DNA of 32,018 nt from an uncultured Anaerotruncus sp. (GTDB lineage Bacteria > Bacillota > Clostridia > Oscillospirales > Ruminococcaceae), in NCBI GenBank assembly GCA_904398655.1, contig CAJFPF010000095.1:1-32018 (forward strand), written 5' to 3'. Position 1 is the first letter of the stretch, and the number at the start of each line of letters is the position of its first letter. Position numbers and translations under genes: made by a program. Below are positions 1 through 6,900 of this stretch, piece by piece. The notes under the pieces are model-generated. The model did not search any database, was not told the DNA's origin, and worked only from the letters and a program-made list of their open reading frames with translations.

Positions 1-42
1 ACCATTTTACCTTGGAGGTTATTTTTGTTCCACTCTTTTCTT

Positions 43-70
43 CCCCCGGTAGAACCGGGGGTTCTTTCCT
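43..70 (+). terminator. Possible intrinsic terminator at the window start
   Basis: An 8-bp perfect stem (43-50 with 54-61, three-base loop) is rich in C/G and is followed by a pyrimidine-rich run rather than a pure T-tract. It probably ends a gene lying to the left of the window. The weak T-run leaves the call uncertain. Confidence 0.5.
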
Positions 71-90
71 CGTCTAAAGACACCAAGTGG

Positions 91-135
91 AACGGTTCAC
101 CAAATCCTACCCATCATAGGATTTGGTGAACCGTT
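91..135. repeat. Perfect 19-bp inverted repeat with 7-base loop
   Basis: Bases 91-109 are the exact reverse complement of 117-135, with loop 110-116. A run of five T follows after GG on the + strand. It could be a second terminator, a bidirectional terminator, or a large operator upstream of the TPM-pspA pair. The arm sequence AACGGTTCACC also occurs at 11912-11922. Confidence 0.75.
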
Positions 136-264
136 GGTTTTTACAGCAGGTGTTCCAGAAAAATGGTCCTCTTTTCTTCTGGAAATTTTACTTCCGATAT
201 GTTATATTGAAAACATCCTACGGACGTTATATTGGATCTATCATTTCCAAAGGAGGTGGTCCCT

Positions 265-1275
265 ATGGGCCGAGCTGGACGCGGCGGCGGTTCCGGCGGG
301 CGCAGTGGTGGCTTCCGTGGAGGAAGCAGAAGGAGCGGTGGCTTCAGCGGGGGTGGGCGCAGCGGAAGAAGCGGAGGGCCCATTTTTGGCGGAGGAATAG
401 GGCGCCCCGGAGGATGGGTTCCACCGCCTCCCCCTCGGAATCGCACAGTGATCATCTCCCGTCATTCTTGGCAACGTGGGGGCGGATACAATGGAGGCGG
501 TGGTGGATTTTTTGCTACTGCCCTAATCTTTTTGTTAGTCTTTCTCCTCATTGGAGGCGTCTGGTTCTTGATGGGAACAGGAGGGAGTCATTCTTCCATT
601 ACAGCTTCTACTGTGGAACGGGAGCCTCTCCCCACCGGATCTGTACAGGAAACTTCCTACTATACCGACGAGTTGGGATGGATTGTCAACTCCAATGTCT
701 TGATTGATGGAATGCGGGCATTTTATCAGGAGACAGGCATACAGCCCTATCTCTATATCACCGATTCTGTGAATGGATCCCATAATATCACCGTTCAAGC
801 ACTTTCCGATTACTCTGCCCAGCTCTATGAGGAGCTATTCACAGATGAAGCGCATTTTTTGGTGATATTTTGTGAATACAATGGGGTTTACCATGTGGGA
901 TATACCATTGGCGCTCAGGCGAAGAGTGTCCTGGACGATGAGGCGTTAAGCATCTTCGCGGATTATCTGGACCGCTACTACTATTCGGACCTCTCTGAGG
1001 AGGCATTCTTTGGCCAGACATTTGCTGATACCGGAGAACGGATTATGACCGTTACGAAGTCCCCATGGCCCATCGTTTTGGTCATCTTTGGGCTCGTGCT
1101 GCTCGCGGTGGTCTTGTTCCTCTGGTGGAAAAAACATCGAGAGCAAGAGGCGTTAAAGCAAAAACACGCCGAGGAGATGTTGAAGACCCCCTTAGAAACC
1201 TTTGGGGATACCGAAGCGGAAGAATTGGCGAAAAAATATCAACAAAGTGAGTCTACCTCTTCGAAAGAGGGTTAA
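265..1275 (+). CDS. Membrane protein with RG-rich N-terminus and TPM/Psb32-like domain
   Basis: Predicted 336-residue membrane protein. The start at 265 is chosen because AAAGGAGGT (249-257) sits 7 bases before it; an in-frame ATG at 232 lacks such a site. Residues 1-80 are a Gly/Arg/Ser low-complexity tract with a Pro run. Residues about 82-103 form a membrane helix. Residues about 115-255 look like a TPM (TLP18.3/Psb32/MOLO-1) domain: a Y-x-x-D-x-x-x-W-I start, a central IQPYLYI strand and an FLVIF strand. A second helix lies near 268-287, followed by a charged tail. It is 24 bases upstream of pspA, so the two are probably one operon. TPM-type proteins occur beside PspA homologues in several phyla, which supports a membrane-stress role. 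The exact activity is unknown. Domain assignment is from sequence feel, not from a profile search. Confidence 0.8.
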   Translation: MGRAGRGGGSGGRSGGFRGGSRRSGGFSGGGRSGRSGGPIFGGGIGRPGGWVPPPPPRNRTVIISRHSWQRGGGYNGGGGGFFATALIFLLVFLLIGGVWFLMGTGGSHSSITASTVEREPLPTGSVQETSYYTDELGWIVNSNVLIDGMRAFYQETGIQPYLYITDSVNGSHNITVQALSDYSAQLYEELFTDEAHFLVIFCEYNGVYHVGYTIGAQAKSVLDDEALSIFADYLDRYYYSDLSEEAFFGQTFADTGERIMTVTKSPWPIVLVIFGLVLLAVVLFLWWKKHREQEALKQKHAEEMLKTPLETFGDTEAEELAKKYQQSESTSSKEG

Positions 1276-1299
1276 GCAAAACATAAAGGAGATTTTAGG

Positions 1300-1977
1300 A
1301 TGGGAATTTTGGATAGATTTACCACGATTGTTAAGTCCAACATCAATGCTCTATTGGATCAGGCGGAAGATCCGTCTAAAATGATCGACCAGTACCTCTA
1401 TGATATGATGGAGAGCCTTGCCGAGGTTAAACAGGAGACTGCCGGCGTTATGGCCGAGGAGACTCGTACCAGGAAGAAAATGGAGGAAAATGTCGCCGAA
1501 GCGACAAAGTATGGCGATTTGGCCAAGAAAGCTCTTCAGGCGGGTAATGAGGACGACGCAAGAGTCTTCATCGGTAAAAAGCAGCAGCTGGAGGCCAGTG
1601 GCAAAGGCCTAGCCGAGGCCTATGCAGTGGCCCATGAAAATGCTGAAAAAATGCGCCAGATGCATGATAAACTGGTCAGCGACATTGAGGAACTCAAGCG
1701 CCGCCGGGAGGCCATCAAGGCCAAGGTGGCAGTTGCCAAGACCCAGGGCAAAATCAACGAGTTCCATTCTGCCTCCGATAAAGCTTCTGACGCGTTGAGC
1801 GCTTTTCAGCGGATGGAGGAAAAAGCCGATCGGATGCTGGCCAGAGAAAATGCGATGGCCCAGCTCAACTCCACCAGCGCGGATCCTGCCGCCAGTTTAG
1901 CGGAAAAATATGCCGCCGCCAATGATGCCTCCGTGGAGGATGAATTGGCGAAACTAAAGGCGGAACTGGGAATATAA
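1300..1977 (+). CDS. pspA: PspA/IM30 (Vipp1) family membrane-stress protein
   Basis: 225 residues, the usual size for the family. The start MGILDRFTTIVKSNINALLDQAEDP is the classic amphipathic helix a of PspA/IM30, which binds stressed membrane and nucleates ESCRT-III-like rods. The rest is nearly all long coiled-coil helix, rich in Glu, Lys and Ala, ending with short helices (SVEDELAKLKAEL). The ribosome site AAAGGAG (1285-1291) is well placed. The gene follows the TPM-domain membrane protein by 24 bases, so that protein may act as its membrane partner. No PspF, LiaR or PspC gene is seen nearby, so the regulator is not known from this window. Confidence 0.92.
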   Translation: MGILDRFTTIVKSNINALLDQAEDPSKMIDQYLYDMMESLAEVKQETAGVMAEETRTRKKMEENVAEATKYGDLAKKALQAGNEDDARVFIGKKQQLEASGKGLAEAYAVAHENAEKMRQMHDKLVSDIEELKRRREAIKAKVAVAKTQGKINEFHSASDKASDALSAFQRMEEKADRMLARENAMAQLNSTSADPAASLAEKYAAANDASVEDELAKLKAELGI

Positions 1978-1991
1978 CAGGCAAATTCCTC

Positions 1992-2021
1992 TTGACAAAC
2001 CAAGAGAGCCCCATTTACAAT
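1992..2021 (+). promoter_or_regulatory. Strong sigma-A promoter for the 30-codon ORF
   Basis: TTGACA (1992-1997), 18-base spacer, TACAAT (2016-2021). A short inverted repeat, CCATTTA (2012-2018) with TAAATGG (2027-2033), overlaps the -10 and could be an operator. Confidence 0.7.
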
Positions 2022-2054
2022 CAATCTAAATGGGAATGGCAAGAGGTGAACCCG

Positions 2055-2147
2055 ATGTTGTTCGGAAAATTGGGCATTGATTTTGGCTCCACACAAGTTG
2101 ATACTACAAAACATTGTGCGGAGCCTTTTGAGAAAATTGATCGATAA
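2055..2147 (+). CDS. 30-residue ORF resembling an MreB N-terminus
   Basis: A short ORF of 30 codons begins at ATG 2055 behind AAGAGGTGA (2041-2049) and stops at TAA 2145-2147. The first residues MLFGKLGIDFGST match the start of MreB/Mbl proteins, including the phosphate-1 loop GIDxGT of the actin fold. After that the sequence diverges and stops, so no nucleotide-binding domain can form. It has its own promoter (1992-2021) and a hairpin terminator just after the stop (2153-2185). It may be a decayed remnant of an mreB-like gene that kept its 5' signals, or a real small protein. I cannot decide between these. Confidence 0.4.
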   Translation: MLFGKLGIDFGSTQVDTTKHCAEPFEKIDR

Positions 2148-2152
2148 ATTGG

Positions 2153-2185
2153 AAAGGTCAAGATAAATCCGTTGGCCTTTGTTTT
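2153..2185 (+). terminator. Hairpin terminator after the 30-codon ORF
   Basis: A 9-bp stem (2153-2161 with 2172-2180, one G-T pair, ten-base loop) is followed by GTTTT. It begins 6 bases after the stop codon. Confidence 0.45.
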
Positions 2186-2228
2186 GGTACCCATTTATTC
2201 AGATCAATGATAGAAAAGTGATTCTTTA

Positions 2229-2262
2229 GGCCACAGACAATGTTTTGTTTGTGGCCTTTTTT
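2229..2262 (+). terminator. Intrinsic terminator upstream of the MATE gene
   Basis: The stem GGCCACA (2229-2235) with TGTGGCC (2250-2256) is extended inward by three further pairs and is followed by TTTTTT (2257-2262). It is a classic rho-independent terminator on the + strand, located 74 bases before the MATE start. Confidence 0.75.
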
Positions 2263-2287
2263 ATGCCTATTTGAAGGTAACGATACA

Positions 2288-2320
2288 GAGGGCACACAAG
2301 ATTGTGTGCCCTCTCTTTTT
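2288..2320 (+). terminator. Leader terminator 15 bases before the MATE start (possible attenuator)
   Basis: A perfect 11-bp stem (2288-2298 with 2303-2313) with tetraloop AGAT is followed by TCTTTTT. It lies directly in front of the ribosome site GAAAGGA of the MATE gene. A terminator in this place suggests that MATE expression needs anti-termination or readthrough. Confidence 0.75.
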
Positions 2321-2335
2321 GAAAGGAAAATTAAT

Positions 2336-3715
2336 ATGCTAGAAAAGCAAGATTTGCTCCAAGGGAGTGTGCCCAAAAAACTGATCACTTTTGCCCTCCC
2401 GCTTCTTTTTGTGAATATCCTGCAATCATTCTATAATGTGGCGGATATGTTAGTGGTTGGGCAGGTCGTGGGAAATACCGGTCTTGCGGCCATTGGCAAC
2501 GCCTCAAAGCTGTGCTACATAATCAATTCTGTCTGCATTGGCATAACAACAGGCGGAGCTGTCCTGATCGCCCAATACAAGGGTGCCAACGACAAAAACG
2601 GGCAGAGGGAGGCTTTTCGAATGCTGTCTCTGCTCTCATTGGTTTTGTCTCTGCTTATAACGGCAGTGAGTTTGATCACCTATCAACCACTTTTCCAAAT
2701 GATGCAGATTCCAGCTGACTCCTACCAAAACGCTTGCGATTATATGAAAATTATCTGTTGCGGGACAGTGTTCGTCTTCGGATACAATGCCGTTTGTTCC
2801 GTACTCAAAGGACTTGGCGATTCCAAAGCGCCTCTCTTCTTTGTGGGAATTGCCACTGTGATCAATGTAATTCTAGATATCGTACTGGTGGGCCCCTTTA
2901 AAATGGGAACCGTGGGAGCTGCCTATGCGACAATCATAGCTCAAGGCGTATCTTTCGGAATTGCGCTTTTTTATCTCAAACGGCATAATGTGTTTTTCTC
3001 TGTTACTGGGTACAAGCGGCTTATTCCCCAGGGGGATATGCTGAGAGCCATTTTAAAAGTCGGCCTGCCTACGGCGATTCAGATGGTGATTGCAAATATT
3101 GCTTACCTACTGGTGGCTGGCATGCTCAACCAATTTGGTACTTCTGTATCCGCTGCCTCCAATGTAGGTTTACAAATCAATACATTTGCCGGCATGCCCT
3201 GTTGGGCTATTGGGCAGGCGGTCACAGCGATGGTGAGTCAGTGTATGGGGGCCGGACAGGTCCAACGCGCACGTCACGTATTAAAAGTTGGTCTGTTCAT
3301 AAATGTTGCTGTAACTTTTGTGGTTGTGTTTTGCATCCAGCTTTCGGCCCACCGTCTGATCTCACTGTTTGGCAGTACCAGTCCAAAGATGATAGAGGAG
3401 GGAGTCCTCTATCTGCGGGTCTGCTGTGGTATCAACAGCCTGATCTATGCCATCATGTATACCTTGGACTCCTTTGCCATTGGAGTGGGGGCGGCAGGCA
3501 TCGCTATGATCAATGCTTTATTGGATGCGGTCATTGTGCGCCTGCCCATGAGCTGGCTGCTTGCCTTTGCGCTCAGTATGGGATTTCCAGGCATTTATTA
3601 TGGGCAGGCAGCTTCAACGGTTCTACCCACTCTTGTCGGTTTCCTTTACTTCAAAAGCGGCATATGGAAACGGAAAAAACTGATTCAAACGGCTCCCAAA
3701 GAGGAATTTCAGTAA
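2336..3715 (+). CDS. MATE family multidrug/Na+-coupled efflux transporter
   Basis: 459-residue polytopic membrane protein of the MATE (NorM/DinF) family, expected to export cationic compounds using a Na+ or H+ gradient. The start at 2336 is preferred over the longer frame from 2240 because GAAAGGA is correctly spaced and the protein then begins like other family members (LLQGSVPKKLITFALPLLF). About 12 membrane helices fall into two homologous six-helix halves. The FYNVADMLVVGQVVG motif in helix 1-2 is typical. It is preceded by two stacked terminator hairpins and followed by a bidirectional terminator, so it is a single-gene unit. The substrate cannot be read from sequence. Confidence 0.9.
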   Translation: MLEKQDLLQGSVPKKLITFALPLLFVNILQSFYNVADMLVVGQVVGNTGLAAIGNASKLCYIINSVCIGITTGGAVLIAQYKGANDKNGQREAFRMLSLLSLVLSLLITAVSLITYQPLFQMMQIPADSYQNACDYMKIICCGTVFVFGYNAVCSVLKGLGDSKAPLFFVGIATVINVILDIVLVGPFKMGTVGAAYATIIAQGVSFGIALFYLKRHNVFFSVTGYKRLIPQGDMLRAILKVGLPTAIQMVIANIAYLLVAGMLNQFGTSVSAASNVGLQINTFAGMPCWAIGQAVTAMVSQCMGAGQVQRARHVLKVGLFINVAVTFVVVFCIQLSAHRLISLFGSTSPKMIEEGVLYLRVCCGINSLIYAIMYTLDSFAIGVGAAGIAMINALLDAVIVRLPMSWLLAFALSMGFPGIYYGQAASTVLPTLVGFLYFKSGIWKRKKLIQTAPKEEFQ

Positions 3716-3789
3716 CTGAGCCGTATTGCAACTCCTGTTAGAAGTGTGTTGTTGGAACCAGCAATTTTTCGGGGAAGCACATTTGAACT

Positions 3790-3830
3790 CCACAAAAAAA
3801 CCACTTGTTTGACAAGTGGTTTTTTTGTGG
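3790..3830. terminator. Bidirectional intrinsic terminator
   Basis: A perfect 19-bp stem (3790-3808 with 3812-3830, loop TTG) has seven A in the left arm and seven T in the right arm, so it works as a terminator in both directions. It separates the converging MATE gene (+) and the large surface protein gene (-). Confidence 0.92.
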
Positions 3831-3910
3831 GATATTTGACAAATTTATCCTCTACATTTTATAGAAAGAACGGTACTTGAAAAGGTTTGTATAGCAGGGT
3901 GCTGGAAAAA

Positions 3911-6900
3911 CTATCTGCCACTCCTGGTGCGATAAAAGATAAATGCCACAACTCCTACTGCTACCCCCACACCAGCTACCACCGCGGCTACCAGCCACCC
4001 TGCAAGGGATGGACGCCTTTTCTCCGGATCGGCACTGACTTGCTGATCTGGTTGAGAAGAACTGGACTCAGGCTCCTCCGGTTCAAATTTTTCAGGTTCC
4101 GATTCTTCCGGACGGGAGGAGTTCTCCAGCTCCGGCGAAGAGGGCCCCTCCGTTGCAATATTGCTGGAGGAGGGGGGAGATACAGGCGGATTCACTTCCA
4201 CGGTGGGGTCCGTTATCCCCGGTCGGTAGATCCCTGTATGGGGAGAATAAATCTCTCCAGGAAGTTGGTCCCCCTGTTCTTCTTCAGGATCTAAATTGGC
4301 CTGCTCATAGAGACGCGCCAGCTCCTCAAACGAATAATAGACCCGATTTTTAGGCACTTCTAGCATATTCCAGCCATAAATAACCGTTTCTTCCCCCTTA
4401 TAGGAGATTACCAAAGTTACCTCTCGACCATCCAATTCTCGCAGGACGCCCGCAGGTACATAGAGCATGCGGCTGGCGTTGGCCCGAATGATGTCTCCAT
4501 CCTCTGCCTCACGGATTCGATCCTCCACCTCCTGCCAAAAAGCCTCATTGATCTCTGCAGCACTGGGGCCACCAGAACTTCCACCGGAGCCGCCGCCTGA
4601 ACTGCCGCTTCCAGAGCCACCATTTCCAACTGCATAGGCGATCAGGAACGGCCCTTCCTCCTGGCTGGAAAAGGTGATCCGGGAACCACTGCGCTGGAAA
4701 GGCACTTGATCAATTCCGCTGGTTTCATTCAAATATAACAGTAGATACCGGCTCCGATCCTGGGCAATGGAGGGCAGCGTAACTGTATAGGAGAGGGGGC
4801 GCAACAGTTCCAAAGGTTTCGAGTGACTGCCCGACCAAAGGGCGCCCTTTATCGTGAACAATTCCGCGATTCGGTAACCTGTCTCTGACAGGTATCCCTC
4901 CACCCGTTGGCGTTGACTCTCTGAAAGCTCCAATTCCGAAGGAATACCAGTGGTACCCCTAGGCGAAAATCGTTGCGCAGTAAGCCGCACTTCCAATTTG
5001 GTAACGTCGGAGATCTCTTCATAGAGATCCACTCCTTCGGCTAGGCCCCCCACTGTAAGCCGATCCACCATCAGGTTCTCCGGCAGTTTCCGTCCAATCT
5101 CCCGGTCCAGTTCTTTGCCGGTCTCATTTAAGAGATAGAGCGCTGCTTCGACCTCTCCTTTCCGTAAGAATAGGGTATAGGTTTGTCCTCCCACTGAGAA
5201 TAAAACCGCCGCCTGGCCGTTTGTCCACGTGAAGGGAGCAGGAGAAAAGCCCTCCCCTGTAAGCGGATAGATATGGACATCTGTGGCAGTGACCTCCCGG
5301 GCAACCACTGCGCGGTAGGCATGGTCCCCGCTTGGTACCGCCTGTAAAGTATAGCCGCTGTCTGAGATGGTGACCAAACGCACTCCCTCTCCGTTGGAAT
5401 TGTCCGCCGGCCGGTAAACGGTTCGGCGGTTGCCATCCACCGTTTCAATAGAACCCACCCACGTTGTTGGCAGGCCCTCCAAACGGTTGGTATCCGCTGA
5501 AGCATCCTTCCCCCACTGGGAATAGATCATCTGTTTTTTCAACAGATTGCCATATCCCAGGGTCACTTGACTGAGCTCCAAATAAGGTGTCACGCTGGCT
5601 TCTATCCCCAAATCTCCCCAGGAGCCTGTAAGGCTGCTATCCTTTAGAGAGAGTTTGGAAGCGGTTATATTGATTCCGGCCTGTGTAGAATTTTCTACCG
5701 TCAGGCCCTCCAGCCATAGATCCTGAATTCCTCGTACAAAGAGCCCCCCTCCTCCACTGAGGGTCACATCTTGAAGAGAGCCACCCTCTAGATAATGGGT
5801 GGGCTGATCCAACCCATCATAGGATAATGGATAGCCTGTGGAGCCAGTGAATTCAATTTGTAATCCCTCCAAAACCACATTATCCGCCAATATTTGAACC
5901 CCACCGGAGGTCCGCAACACCGTCCCATTCTGTCCTCGAATGGTTAAATTTGGTTTTGTCAACTGGATTTTGGGCAACTCAAAGGTTTTCGCCGGCAGCT
6001 CTAAAAGAGTTCCCGCCTCCGCCTTCTCCAAGGCTTCCTCTAAAGAGCGATAGGCGTTCCGAAACCCGTTTCCCTCTCCTTCCCGTTCCAGGATGGGAGC
6101 GCCCCCATCTGTGGAGAGAAACGCCGTTTGATTGGTGATAGAGACCCCGCTGGACAGCACACCGCCATAGTCCACAAGGGTTCCCTCCGCAGCTCCGGAC
6201 TGATCCACCAAGCTCACCTGGTCTAAATGCACCTGGTCCCCTTTTCCCGCCGATTGTCCAGGAAAACGAATGATCGCCTGTCCCGCAATCCGATTTTTTA
6301 ACACAGAACCGCCGCCAATCTGGACCCGTCCTCCCTGCCCTTCCAGGGATAGCGCACCACCGGCCCCTCCTTCCAAAGTGGAATTGGTTGCCTGCACCTG
6401 GCAGTTGTCCGCCTTTAGATGTAAGCCCTGTTCTCCCGAAAGGGTACTACTCTGAAGCTGTAGGTTCACAGGCGCGTTGGCCGTCAATGCCGCCTGGGCG
6501 CCCGTCAAGGTGCTGGACAGTACAGAGAGGGAAATTGGTCCAGCCCCCGGTTCCAAAGATACTGCCACTCCAGCAGAAAGTTCACTGTTATTCTGGATGG
6601 TCAACTGAGCAGCTGCATCTCGTACCAGAACACCTGTCCCCTGACCAGCCTTTAGATAGACATTGTCCAAAAGCACCCGCGCTCCTGTTGCGGCACCAGA
6701 GCCATTTCCCACCAACAGACCGCTGCCGCTCCCCAACTGGTCAATTCCCAAGTCCTGAAGCTGCACATAGCTGCCTGACAACACCTTCAAAACGCCCTCT
6801 GTCGTAGAGGCGGAAAAGTCCAGCCCCTTCAGAGAGATATCTGCTTTCAATTCCCAGCTTCCAGAGATTTGGGGACGTACACCTGTGGCGGCCTGTATGG

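Noticed and set aside
201-234. Direct repeat GTTATATTG at 201-209 and 226-234
   Set aside because: Only 9 bases and A/T-rich; may include -10-like sequences but no matching -35 could be assigned, so no promoter call was made.
123-707. Long overlapping frame in the TPM gene region (194 codons, + strand)
   Set aside because: Out of frame with the RG-rich/TPM gene and rich in Trp/Arg from Gly codons read out of register; no ribosome site. A shadow frame.
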